A stretch of DNA of 64,000 nucleotides, taken from the NCBI RefSeq assembly GCF_031755915.1, contig NC_083388.1:4719501-4783500 (forward strand), in the 5' to 3' direction. The notes under the pieces were generated by a model that saw only the letters and a program-made list of their open reading frames with translations, did not search any database and was not told the DNA's origin. This document shows, in pieces, positions 1-10,899 of this stretch; within the stretch, counting starts at the first letter, position 1; every line of letters starts with the position of its first letter. Made by a program: the position numbers and the translations under genes. This stretch comes from Ziziphus jujuba (taxonomy: Eukaryota > Streptophyta > Magnoliopsida > Rosales > Rhamnaceae).

Positions 1-1063
1 TAGGTTAAGGTTGCATCCATCCTATACACGTTCAGCATCTTAAAAAAAAAAAAAAAAATTCATTCCTAGTTGAATTAGGATTTCCTAGTTTTATCGTATT
101 TTTGTTTCCTAGTTTGTTGGTTGTCTTTTATCATTGTTCTTGTTAATTTGGTTTTTGTTGATTTTTATTTGCTGTTTTAGTCTTAAATATTTGCATTCAT
201 ATATTCAAAAAAAAAAAAAGAAAACAAGAAAAAAAAAAAAAAAAAACTGCACATTTTGTTTATTTGGAGGTCACGGGTTTGGTGTTTGTTTTGGAGTTGG
301 AATTGAAATTTTGGTAATTATTCTTGCTACTGCAGTTGTTTATGTTCTGTGAGTGAAAAAAAAAAAAAAAAGAACAAGGTAAAGCCGAATAAAAAAAAAA
401 ACAAAAAAAAGAAGAAAAAAAATATTTCGGTTCGTTGGAGTTTGATTTGTTTGCTGGAAATTTGTTGGAGCTGCTGGATTTTTATTATTTATTCAATATT
501 TGAGTTGCTGGAGAATTATTTTTGCTGCTGGATATTTGGATTTTGGGTGCTTAAATTATTTGGACTAAAATTAGATAAAGGAATTGATACAAAACTTGAA
601 TTACAAGAACAAAAACCAACACTTTTCTATAATTTTGTTCTCTTTGATTCTTGTTCGTATTTGAATTTCTTTTTCTGGAATTTTATTCTTGAACTCATAA
701 TCTACTACCATCTCGTGCAGTTTTCAAAAATTCCAACGTTTTCCCATTATTTTGTGTTTTCTTATCTAGAAAGCTGAAAAATTAGGATTTGTTGGATTCT
801 TTCGGTATTGCCTACTTTTTGCTACTGCTTTGTTGATAAGTTTAATTAAAACATACTAGTGATCTAATTGCTGTTTTATGGGTGTTTTAATTAGAACTTT
901 GAGATAATTCATTGAGTGGAAAAAGGCAAGAGTGTGAGAGCTTAAAAGAGGGTAAAAGCCGAAACTAGTGTGCAAACACGAGTGTCGAGACCTTGTTTGA
1001 GTGAAACACGTGAGGGAGTGAATATTGTGAGGATTTATTTTATTTTTGCAGTATTTTACTAAC
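1..1063 (+). other. 5' leader (and possible LTR end) of the gypsy element
   Basis: There is no credible gene here. The short frames at 134-352 and 349-777 run through poly-A stretches and read as lysine strings or hydrophobic noise. T-rich text with repeated TTTCCTAGTTT-like words near 60-120 resembles the tail at 4500-4560, which would fit LTR sequence at both ends. A pyrimidine-rich stretch ending in TTTTTGCAG at 1042-1050, just before the gag ATG, looks like a splice acceptor. That could mean a spliced leader, but this is inference. Confidence 0.4.
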
Positions 1064-2932
1064 ATGGCAGATTCTAGAATAAGAAGAGGGGATCCACCCT
1101 TGAGGATCAATGAGGAAGAGTCCGTAGCATTCCATGGCGATGACCGAGCTACCAGGAGTGGAGACCAAGTGGATATGAGAGCTGTTTTGGAATTAATACA
1201 GCGGGTTAGTGCTCAAGTTGAGCATGTGAATCAAAGGATGGGAAGGCTAGAAGTTTCCCAAGGAATTCCGAACACAAGAAATAGGCAAGAATTTCATGGA
1301 GGACGAGGAGGTTGTGAGAGACCGAGAGAGGAATTTAATGAGGAGCCATTCGATGGAGACTTTGAGGAAGGTATGAACAAAACTTTTTCTGTCCAAGATA
1401 GAGCTGGCCGTGGAAGGTATAGGAGGGAAGAAACAGATGACCATCTTAGCAATATCAAGATCAACATCCCACCATTCATGGGAAAAAGTGACCCCGAAGC
1501 ATATTTGGAGTGGGAAGAAAAGATGGAGATGATATTTGACCGCCATAATTATTCAGAGGCTATGAAGGTGAAATTGGCAGCAATGGAGTTTGGCCATTAT
1601 GCACTCCAATGGTGGACCAATGAGCAAAACACCCAAAGGAGAGTTGGTGATGACTTGATCACTACATGGCGCCAAATGAAGGGAGCTATGAGGAAGCGGT
1701 TCGTGCCATCACATTATCATAGGTTGCTGCATCAAAGGCTTCAATCCCTATCTCAAGGAAGTATGTCCGTGGAGGATTACTACAAGGAGATGGAGATGCT
1801 TATGATGAGGTTAAACATGAATGAGGATAGAGAAGCAACCATGGCAAGATTTCTTGGTGGTTTGAATCGTGAGATAGCCAACCAACTAGATTTGCAACAA
1901 TACTTGGAGTTGGAGGAGATGTTGCATGTTGCCATTAAGCTTGAGCACCAATTCAAGAGGAGGGGTGTAAGCTCATGGTTTAGAGGTGTTTCAAACAGTG
2001 GAAGGTCCAATTTAAGTGGCTGGAGGAAATATCCCATCTGTGAAAGCAAGCCAAAGCCGAAAGTCAAAGAAGAAAGTTCAAACTGGCCAAGGAAGGAGAC
2101 TAGAATCAAATCTGTCCAAGCACCAAAGAATGAGGTAAAATTAAATCCTAAACCTTCTAGAACTCATGAAGTTGTGTGTTTTAAGTGCAAGGGAGGAGGA
2201 CACATTGATAGCCAATGCCCGAATAGAAGAATCACGGTGTTAAAGGGCAATGACAAGCTAGAATCGAAAAGTGAAGAAAGTGAGGATGAAGCCAAGCAAG
2301 AGGAGGAGGACTTGGAGGATGAACCCGAAACCTTGCAAGCATCCAATGCTGAATTAAACTTGCTTTCTAGGAGAGTACTTGCTGCATACAAAGATGAGGA
2401 TGAAATTCAAAGAGAGAACATCTTCCACACCCGATGTGAAATTCAAGGTAAGATTTGTAGTATGATTATTGATAGTGAAAGTTGTACAAATGTAATTAGT
2501 AACATTGTAGTTGATAAATTAGGCTTAATAACTATTAAACATCCAGAACCTTATAGATTACAATGGCTTAATGATGGTGGTGAAATAAAAGTGAATAAAC
2601 AAGCCAAAGTAAAATTTAATATAGATAGATATGAGGATGTAGTTTTATGTGATATTGTACCCATGATTGCTGGACATATACTATTAGGTAGGCCATGGCA
2701 ATTTGATAAAGATGCCACTCATTTTGGTCGACAAAATAGTATTGTTTTCAGGTTTAAAGGGAAGAAGTCAAGCTGGAACCATTATCTCCCAAAGAGGTTT
2801 ACAAAGACCAATTACAAATGCAACAAAGGAGAGAAGCCGAAAAGCTCAAGGAAAAAGCAAGTATGGCACCAACGACTTCACCATCCTTTCAAGAAGGTAA
2901 GAATGAGGTTGCTGATCAAGATAAGGTTTTGA
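1064..2932 (+). pseudogene. gag: Gypsy gag-protease polyprotein (damaged)
   Basis: I start at the ATG at 1064; the open frame begins slightly upstream but has no earlier ATG. The 622-codon frame holds an acidic N-terminus; a retrotransposon gag capsid domain at about residues 140-300, with motifs YLEWEEKMEMIF, ALQWW, RRFVPSHY and SVEDYYKEME; a basic linker; one CCHC zinc knuckle (C372, C375, H380, C385); an acidic stretch; and a retropepsin-like domain around residues 460-550. Gag would package element RNA and the protease would cut the polyprotein. The protease triad reads Asp470-Ser-Glu instead of Asp-Ser/Thr-Gly, a one-base Gly to Glu change that should kill it. After about 2762 the conserved text moves to another frame, so the last 50 or so residues here are frameshift noise. 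Confidence 0.85.
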
Positions 2933-4125
2933 AGACTCATATTGAGTGGAAAGATCAAGGAAAAACCGAAAGAGAGGGGAAAGAAAGTGGCAAACCCGAG
3001 AGCTTGGAGAAGGAAGGGAAGTCCGAAGGTTTGTGCCAATCCAAGGGGAAAAAAGAAAAAGAAAGAAAAGAAAGGTTAAGTAGCAACTTTTATTTGAGTT
3101 TAGGAGATATTAATAAGGTTATTGAGTGTAAGAAACCTTTGCTGGTCATGATTTATAAAGAAAATTATTTTAATGATCAAACTAACTTTGAAGAACTTGA
3201 ATTGCCAAGTTCAATAATTTCTCTTTTGAAGGAATTTGGAGATGTCTTCCCAAATGAAATTCCAAGTGGACTACCATCCAATCAAGAGGGAAAAGGTGAG
3301 CTTGCTATCCAAGCTAAGTCTTCTAATACTCAGGTGGTGTGGAAAGATTTTAATAAAACCAAGAGTGAAAAATTTAGTGCAAAAGCCGAGAGTGAGGAAG
3401 GTGAGATGGCATTGAGTGAGAAAGGAAAAGGAAGACAAGAAAGGAAGAATATAAATTTTTATCTTAGCTTTGGTGATGTTAATAAAGTAATTATGAATAA
3501 GAAATCATTGCTGACCATGAATTTTAAAGATACTTATTTAAAGATGTCTTTATTGCATAGAACTTTCTCTGCATTGTTGAGAGCTTTACTTAGTGGCAAT
3601 TTGAAAATTTAGGAAATATTGTTTGCTAACTTTAAAAAGTGTAATTTTTACCATAATGAGCATGTATTTCTAGATTTTGTTGTAATAGTGTTTGACCCAG
3701 GAGAATTGGTTTGGTTGCACTTATGAAAGGAAAGGTTTCCTAAACAAAGAAAGTCAAAGCTCATGCCACCTATGGATGGACTTTTTCAAGTTTTGGAGCC
3801 GAATAACAAGAATGCCTACAAGCTTGATTTACCGGGTGAGTATAACATGAGTGCTGCATTTAATGTTGCTGATTTAACTCCTTTTGCTGCAGGTGATGAT
3901 CTTGATTTGAGGACAAATCCTTTTCAAGAGGAGGGGAATGATGTGATTCCGCCCGAGGCCGCTCAACCGATAACCCGCTGGGGTGCTGACTCGACACGGA
4001 TGAAGACTAGGCCAATCACAAGAGCTCAAATTAAGAGATTTAAGGACAACCTGGGAGTATTTATACAGAGGGTAAGCAATCTCAACAAAGCTTTTCCATA
4101 CTTGAAGATACAAAGTCTATTCTAA
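2768..4125 (+). pseudogene. pol: Shuffled gypsy pol remnant (RT start, INT and RT scraps, INT C-terminus)
   Basis: A single base appears lost near 2762-2768, and the conserved text resumes in this frame with VKLEPLSPKEVYKDQL. A lysine/glutamate-rich protease-RT linker follows, then the RT entry motif LLKEFGDVFPNEIPSGLP near 3217-3270. A second, diverged copy of the linker (NFYLSFGDVNKV) lies near 3450-3535. Next come an integrase scrap (RTFSALLRALLSGNLKI, stop TAG at 3610), an RT scrap (ANFKKCNFY..HVFLDFVV, about 3622-3681) and the integrase C-terminus (DPGELVWLHL, stop TGA at 3724, then KERFP..KLMP through [10 protein letters not shown]). All pieces share one frame. The RT palm, RNase H and integrase core are absent. 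The TGA replaces the Arg codon expected in HLRKERFP, a CGA to TGA change. Confidence 0.75.
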
Positions 4126-4654
4126 GCATCCAAGTGGTGGAAGCCGATACGGACCCGGGAGACGGTTTTGGTACATTTTTGGAGCCCGGGAAGCATGAAA
4201 TGGTTCCAATGCTTTATGGGTTCAATACATATGCCTAATAGGACATGGAATCAAGTTAAAGCAGCCTCAAATGCATTCAAAAAGGGCTTGTACGGACAGC
4301 CTCAACAATTTGGCCGAATTTGCTGTATTGCTTGCCGGCTTTACTGTATTTTATTGTATTAGCCTTTTCTTATTTTTCCAAGCATGGGAAACGTGTGGGA
4401 CTTCATATTCAGCTTATTTGGCATCCTAAAAAGCATCTAGAAGCTGATTTGAAGCTCAAAGAGGTCAAAGATTGATCAAAATCAACTTGATCAAAAAGGC
4501 TAGCATTTTTAGTTTCCTAATTTGTTTTTACTTTTTGTTTTAGGAAACTACCATTACTTTTTTGTCTTTTATTTATTTATTTTCTGGAAAAATAACTTTA
4601 GGAAGGTTTTTATTTTATTCTTTCCATTGTAAATTAATTAATTCCTAATTTAAT
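4126..4654 (+). other. 3' untranslated tail and probable 3' LTR piece of the gypsy element
   Basis: There is no gene. The sequence is T-rich and holds TTTCCTAATTTG- and TTTTAGGAAAC-type words (4510-4550) resembling the first 130 bases of the window, as expected of LTR sequence. I could not fix a TG...CA boundary. Similarity to the family-B LTR at 23660 onward starts close to 4650. Confidence 0.4.
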
Positions 4655-6071
4655 AACATGATCCACAAGTTCTCTATGAACTCATCAAAGTTAGAAACCA
4701 ATTAAAATCTTATCAAAATCCACATAAAATAGTAACACATATATGTACATATTGATATTCATATATGCATAAAGTAATCATTTAAATCAAATGATATATA
4801 CATAAAATAACCGAACCAAATATATTATACTACATGCCTAAAATATTTTCAAAATATAACCACTCAAAGTACCGTAGATGCTCACTCCTACTTCTCTGCA
4901 GGACCGCCTTTAGACTTAACACGAGTGTCTATAACCTAATAAAATATTTCTTAGGCTCCAATAACTAACCAAAAACATCTGTGAACACCAAATGTCTTAA
5001 ATTAATTTATACAACTATAAAATTAAGCAAATTAGACATTGATCGTTCCAATTATATGGCGTACCCTTAGGACCCAATATCCAAAATTGGGCTTTTCTCC
5101 CAAAGGATAATCTTTCAAAATTGAAACTTCTAATGAGTCCTAATAATATCTAATTTCACTAATCCAACTTGAATTTTGTCTAATTTAGCCAATTTTGTCC
5201 AAACACAGTCTCAATTTATCTGATATTTAACTAATTAATCCAAAAATGGAAAAATTATCAAATGACCTCCAAAATTCACAAAAATTATATCACTGTAAAG
5301 CCCAAGAGATAAGGAATGCAATGGTATACTCACCTTGGTCCAAAAGCGTCATCGGTGGCCCAAAAACTTGTCACAATACTTGATCAAATTCCACATTGAT
5401 GTATCTCTCAAATGGTAAGTAATCTTGGCAAATGGACCACGGAAATGAGTTTAGAGGGTGCAAAAATGGTGGAAGAGGTGTGTGAGTTGGCCTTAAAGGG
5501 CCGAAAAGTGCAAAACAACCACCATCGGCTTCAAACGGCCGATCTTGGAATGTCGACCAGTGGTTTGGCCTGAACTTTGGCCAGGGAGGTCGTCTTGAGG
5601 CAAGTAACAAGAGTGGCTGGTGTGTACATCAAGGTGGCAGTCAGATTTAGAAAAAATTGGTAATGATCCCATTGGGCATAAAACGGGTTCGAAATGATCT
5701 GATTCGGATTCGTGGGTCTGCAGAGAAATTTCTCATGTTTGGGTGATAAAATGGGTATTTTAGAACTTGTTTCCTGTTGGGCAGACTTTCCAACATTTAT
5801 ATAGAGTCTTGGATCACTAACAAATGAAATTTTGGGATTGGTTTGGACACTGATATTTAAAACTTTATAGAACCATAACTTTTTATCTGTAACTCAGAAT
5901 TTGGCATGCCACTAGTCTACGAACTCATATCAATGAGCTCTATACAATGATACATCATTTAAACAAAAAATCTTAATCGTGGAAAAAATCAACTTTGGAC
6001 CCACATACTATTTAATTGGTCAAACCTTGTCAAACTTGTACAATAAGAAAATTTTTGTACGGGTTGTTACA
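4655..6071 (-). mobile_element. Family-B gypsy-type LTR, truncated
   Basis: This stretch matches 23665-25101 along its length, from AATAACATGATC near 4652 to the end TTGTTACA at 6071. On the minus strand it therefore begins TGTAACAACCCG, the LTR head used by the other long LTRs here. Near its head it carries the shared module with CTAGTCTACGAACTC (about 5910-5930). The other end is missing, probably because the gypsy element to its left replaced or cut it. The short frame at 5371-5610 is LTR sequence, not a gene. The LTR sits inside repeat R, whose text resumes immediately at 6072. Confidence 0.65.
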
Positions 6072-6371
6072 CTAGAACTAGTGTTATGTATTAAACTAAC
6101 TTAAAAGAGTAAATTCTATAAAAGGAAAAAAATCAAAAAGAGAAAATAAATTATATAGTGATCATTGTGATTTTTTGTTTTTTTGTTTTTTTTTTGGGAT
6201 AAATCCAAGAGGAAAAAATTTAGCACGAAACTTTGAACCAAAAACTTAAGGGTTATGATTGTAAAATATTGATTTCCAAAACAACTCTATGTTTTCCCCA
6301 TAATTATGTGTGGTTCCTATCTTTCATCTTTCCTTCAAAAATGAAAATTTAACTTTTAAAATCTATAGAAA
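6072..6371. repeat. Repeat R, copy 1 (partial)
   Basis: About 300 bases recur at 25385-25721, 26285-26591 and 33263-33550. Shared landmarks are AGAGTAAATTCTAT, ATAGTGATCATTGTGAT, TTTAGCACGAAACTTTGAAC, AGGGTTATGATTGTAAA and ATGTTTTCCCCATAATTATG. It has no coding potential. In three of four places the TRIM-2 element starts immediately after it, so R and TRIM-2 were duplicated as a unit. The 5' part of this copy was displaced by the family-B LTR. Confidence 0.7.
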
Positions 6372-6378
6372 TGTAACA

Positions 6379-9300
6379 TGTCAAGATCCATCCAAGATTT
6401 TTTACCAGAACCCTAGATAAGTCCTGATCCTAGAGAAACCCTATCAAACATTCCAATAGAAAATCTAACAGAATCTCCCCTAAGAGATTGGACTTACTAT
6501 AAAATTTCCTGTACAGAAAACACACTTCTAATAACAACGCCTTATTCCTCTCACCTTACTACAATTCAAACCACAAGTTTACAGCATTTCAAAATAACAA
6601 AAAGGGAATCCATGCAATATATATTTAAATAAATGTCCAATGTAGTATACAGAACATTTAGAATTACAAATACTAATATAAAAGTTGTTACAACGGGGAA
6701 AGGAAAGAAATATTACAAGATAGAAAACAAGGAAAAGAAAGAACTCCTTGAATTTTCAGCAACGAGGAAAATGTTAAGCTCACCCTGAACGATCAATGAC
6801 TGCTAACCTGGGCTTAGGGGAACGAATTTTAAAAAAACAAATGTGATATGCTAATCATCTCAGTGAGTGATCCTATCTACTATACAATAATAATAATAAT
6901 AATAAATAAATAAATATTTGAAAATAACATTTGCTTTCAAAATTTTCACAATTCACTCAGATAAAAAGGTCCCCCTTTTAAAATGTTTTCGCAAAACCCA
7001 ATAATTGTACAAGCCAAAAATCAAGGAAATTCATAAATAAGTAAATGCAATATTAAGAATTTAAAATTTACCTTGAGAATAATTTAATAACAATTAATTG
7101 AATTTATAATAAAATACCATAAGACAAATAAAGTCACAATAAATAAATAAATGATAGAGTTCATATTAGAAGAATTTAGCACAAATCAAATTAACTAAAC
7201 AAACTTTAAATCAATGAAATAATCAAGAAATATTAATAAATAAAATGCAATTAATATGCAATAAATTCATTTAGTAATGACGAGATTTAACATAAAGCAA
7301 AATTGATTCCAATAAATAATTTATAATATTTGCTCAATAAATTAATAAAATGATGAAAGACACCAATTTAAATAAATAATAAAATCATAATTAAATACTT
7401 TTAATTTCAAATACAATTTGAAAACATTTAATTTTGAAAGTTAGGTCGGGAAAATAACTTGACGTACTACATTATATACCAGTGATGTCAGACGGTATCT
7501 AATGTCCCAAATCACCATCTGACAAGGAGGTTAAAGAGAGAAATCTGCATCCAGGCTGCCTTGGCATCCTAGCACTGCCGATGCTATAACCCTCAATCCC
7601 GGCTATGGAAAGGGGCGGCTATGGACAATATCAAACTTGTCTACCCTCGATCCGATGGCAAAATACAAGAGCGTATAAACTTACGTGCTCATAACAATCC
7701 GTCCACGAGGTAATCACATCCACAACTACAGAACACTGGTACTGCATAGTGCATCTTAAAAACCAAATATATATATATATATCAATTTCAAATTCTCACA
7801 AAACAAGGGCTAACTCCCATCAATTCCAATTCATCAATTAATCCATCATCTCAAATCCAACGGTGTATATATATATATATATATGTATCCAAAATTTTCC
7901 AATGCCATAAAATAATTTTTGAAATTTATCTCAATGCATTATAAATTTATTTATTTATTTTTCTTCAAATTCTGAAATCAGTCCGCTCAAAAATAATATT
8001 TAAGCCCCATGAAATTTATATGTTCTTAAAACCATGCAATAAATTTATTATGCATCAAAATCCCAAAATTTTCTCAAAAATAATTTAAAAATTAAATTTG
8101 AAATTCCTTAAAAATCAAAATATAATTCATATGCACATATATTTTATTCTACACCAAATTTGGCATTAAAATTTCAAATAGAATTTTATTAAATATTCAC
8201 CACATAAAATAAAATTTCCAAATATTCAAATAACACAAAAAAAAAAATATATATATATATATAATCTAACACCCGAAAATAAATTTGAAAGTGGATCACT
8301 CACTTCGAGCACACGTATCAATCAAGATCCTCCACAGGATCAGTCCTAAGACTTACACGTGCTCCTAAGATATCAACATTACAAAAAATCAATTAAATTA
8401 ATATTTTATTTGGGTATTTTACACACGATACCCTGAGGAGCTAACACAAATGGTATTGAAAATTCACAAATAATATACCGAAACCAAGCTTACAACATGA
8501 GGATTAAGAATTGAGTCTCACCTTCTGGAGATCGGACCTGTGGTGGCCGGAATCTTGCCAGAAAGCTCTTAGACTTAATATCCTTCAATCTCACAAACCG
8601 TCATAAATTTAAGGAAACTGACATCAGATTTGGATTCAAGGAGGTCAAATTAGTAGGAAATGAGGTGGGATCACTAAGAACTCGCCGAAATGAGATTTCA
8701 CGACAAACTGCCTTGCCCACTGGAGAAACTGGCAGCCTATGGCGTGTCTGGTGGCCAATGGCCGTGAAATTGTGTGGGGAGGTAGATTGGAGGGTGGGTG
8801 ACTCAATGGGACTGGCGGTGTTGATAAAGGAGGTTTGGATTGGGAGAAATCGATCGGAGAAAGAAACACGTCACTTGCCGAAAAATGGCCAATCTGGGCA
8901 CTTCGCTGGCGAGTTTGCCGTGAAACTCGAGTGGTCAACTAGAAATGAGGGGTGGGTGGCAGTGGTCTAGCGTGTGTAACAATGAGGTGGCCGAAAAAGG
9001 GTTGCTTGGTGATGGTCGATTTCTCACTCTCTCTCCTTACTCTCACACCTCTTTCTCTCACTTCCTCTCACCCCCACACTTGAATTTTGCCTAAGTAAAA
9101 AACCACCCGTAGGTAGCAGTATGCACTCATGGGATTGGCTGGGGAGTCGACACATGGCACACACTGTGCACATGTTTTATATATGCACAAAATAACATAA
9201 AATAATACAGTATTAGAAAAATTTTGCAGATCCATAACTTTTCAACCAAACATCCAAATTAGGCGTGACGGTAATCTATGGACTCGTATCGATGAGTACT

Positions 9301-9593
9301 TTACAACCATACACGAGTCAAAGTAAAATTCTTCAAAAATAAAAGGTCAAACTTGGCATTCTTGGACAGTTTAAATCGCAACTTGTCTTGCTCATAACTT
9401 CCAAATGGTAACTTCGTTTTTTATGTGCTACTAGTTTACGAATTCGGATCGATGCATAATTTGCAAGGGTGCCTCGGTCAACAAAAAATTCTATCCGAAT
9501 CAAAAGGTCAAAATTTGCCCTTTCTCCGTCAATGGCCGTCAAACCTGATCAATGTGAAGAAAATTCCAGTATACTTTGGAATGGGGTGTTACA
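6379..9593 (-). mobile_element. Solo LTR, Tekay/Del-like gypsy type, 3215 bp
   Basis: The element starts TGTCAAGATCC and ends GGGGTGTTACA, and it is flanked by a perfect 5 bp target duplication TAACA (6374-6378 and 9594-9598). No internal region or second LTR is present, so it is a solo LTR left by recombination. The order of blocks (AT-rich part, CTATATACCAGTG-like motif region at 7470, GGTGGATCACTCACTTCGAG at 8292, GC-rich part at 8650-8960, U3 head at 9230-9590) follows the array LTRs at 41854-64000. The frames at 8645-8970 come from the GC-rich block and are not genes. Confidence 0.9.
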
Positions 9594-9924
9594 TAACACG
9601 TCGTCTCCATTGGCGATTTGTTATTCTCTACTGATATTGTATTCAATTTAGCTATGATTTTTGATGTGTACACTTAACTTTAGAATTTTTTTGAACTCTG
9701 AAGGCTTCAGCATTTTAAAAGTTATTATTATTACATTTGGATCATCTCCTAATCTACATTCGAAGGATGTCAGATTGGGCATTAAATAGCCTACCAATGT
9801 CTCGAACCCACCCACTCTAGTTGTCACAATCCACCCTGTTGGGGCCAGCATTCTCACTGGTACACTTCTGGCCGGATATGGGCTCTGATACCATTTGTAA
9901 AGCTCCTCCTACTTTGTGACCTAT

Positions 9925-10327
9925 TGTGAAGTCCCACATTGATTGGAAAGGGAAACGAAGCACGCCTTATAAAGTGGTGTGGATACCTTTCCCTTGTGAC
10001 GCATTTTGACAAAACCTTGAAGGCTGGGTTGTAAAAGGATTCCCCAGACCCAAAGAGGACAATATCGCATGCGGGTGGTCTAGACTGATACAGTTGGTAT
10101 CAGAGCTAGTATCCAGATCGGTGTGCCAGTAAGGATGCTGGGCCTCAAAGGGGGAGGATTGTTAAGTCCCACATCGGTTGGAAAGGAAAACGAAGCACGC
10201 CTTATAAGGTGGTGTGTATACATTTCCCTTGCGATGTGTTTTGACAAAACCTTGAGGGTTAGGTTGTAAGAGGATTCCCCAGGCCTAAAGAGGACAATAT
10301 CACATGTAGATTGTTTGGGCTATTACA
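9925..10327 (+). mobile_element. TRIM-1 element, 403 bp, complete
   Basis: Two 168 bp LTRs (9925-10092 and 10160-10327) begin TGTGAAGTCCCACAT or TGTTAAGTCCCACAT and end in ACA. The primer site TGGTATCAGAGC lies at 10095-10106 and a purine tract CAAAGGGGGAGGAT at 10146-10159. The internal region is only 67 bp and encodes nothing, so any movement needs proteins from elsewhere. Flanks are CCTAT (9920-9924) and CCTGT (10328-10332), a target duplication with one mismatch. It lacks a 5S-like segment, so it is not a Cassandra-type TRIM. Confidence 0.88.
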
Positions 10328-10613
10328 CCTGTCACTCTCTACCAATATTTTTTCCAATTTAGCCACCGTATTGCAAATGAGATTTTTTGTTCAGAGCTTT
10401 TTAGAAGTCAGCTATCTTAAGATTGCTCTCATATGAGCACACTTAACTCCAGAATTCTTTAGAATCTTAAATTCAGTCGCTCTAAAAGGTCTTCGATATT
10501 ATTAGAGTGACTACTTTTACATTTAAATCACCTTTTAATCTACACTGGACGATGTGGGATTGGATACCAAACAGCTTATCCGTTTCCTGCACCCGTCCAT
10601 GCTAGTTGTCACA

Positions 10614-10899
10614 TTATTGCATCTTTAATAAAGTTGTATTCAATGGCATAAATAGGGCGTTTGGGTTCCACCACTACCTAAATTGCCCTTATAGTTGCAC
10701 TCACCACCAGAATTATAACTAGAATCACAAATGCTATGTACTTCATTTTCTTTGAGCTTGATGACGATGATGTGACCCACCATTTTTCTTTTCTAGGCTG
10801 CTTCTTTATCTCCATAATGCTGCTACTTTTTTTTTCTTTTTTATTTTGGATAAAAGAAGAGCTAGTGGGTTGATAATGATATGGGTTTTGTTTGTTCAT
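10614..10899 (-). pseudogene. NHL/LEA-2 pseudogene 1 (alpha arm), N-terminal piece
   Basis: NDR1/HIN1-like LEA-2 proteins are plant membrane-anchored proteins with one N-terminal transmembrane helix and a LEA-2 domain. Here the minus strand gives KKMKYIAFVILVIILVVSA (the transmembrane segment), then a TAG stop at the conserved Trp of TIWAVVEPKRP, then VVVEPKRPIYAIEY in frame. The rest of the LEA-2 domain is absent, because TRIM-2 sequence follows directly at 10613. The N-terminal region is also frame-shifted relative to the copies at 35595 and 38998. It is the paralogue of the copy at 31468-31690. Confidence 0.75.

Larger units (their letters stand above)
1..4654 (+). mobile_element. Decayed Ty3/gypsy LTR retrotransposon, partial
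   Basis: Reading left to right there is an AT-rich leader, a gag-protease frame (1064-2932), a shuffled remnant of pol (2768-4125), and an AT-rich tail that ends where family-B LTR sequence begins near 4655. The gag and pol pieces resemble chromovirus-type gypsy polyproteins. Most of reverse transcriptase, RNase H and integrase is missing, so the copy cannot be autonomous. The 5' LTR is probably cut by the window edge: I see no primer site next to a TG...CA terminus, and the ends are approximate. Homopolymer A runs in 40-60, 208-246 and 356-420 mark the leader. Confidence 0.8.
6372..10613 (-). mobile_element. TRIM-2 miniature LTR element, alpha copy, split twice
   Basis: The left LTR is 6372-6378 plus 9599-9828, a short internal region is 9829-9895, and the right LTR is 9896-10613. 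On the minus strand the internal part begins AATGGTATCAGAGCC, matching the primer site for initiator Met-tRNA, and ends in a CCCCAAC/GGGTGG purine-rich tract. There is no coding capacity, as expected for a TRIM. A solo LTR (6379-9593) entered seven bases into the left LTR, and a TRIM-1 (9925-10327) entered the right LTR. The paralogous copies at 25722 and 26592 give the uninterrupted text. Confidence 0.7.

Noticed and set aside
134..777. Two frames rich in Lys and Phe near the window start
   Set aside because: They are made by poly-A and T-rich leader sequence, with no domain and no conserved relative.
5371..5610. 79-codon minus-strand frame, similar to 24370-24558
   Set aside because: Both lie at the same place in family-B LTRs and differ by frameshifts; LTR sequence, not a gene.
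9925..10327. Cassandra-type TRIM with a 5S rRNA-like LTR
   Set aside because: No 5S-like internal control sequence is present; only the general TRIM layout matches.
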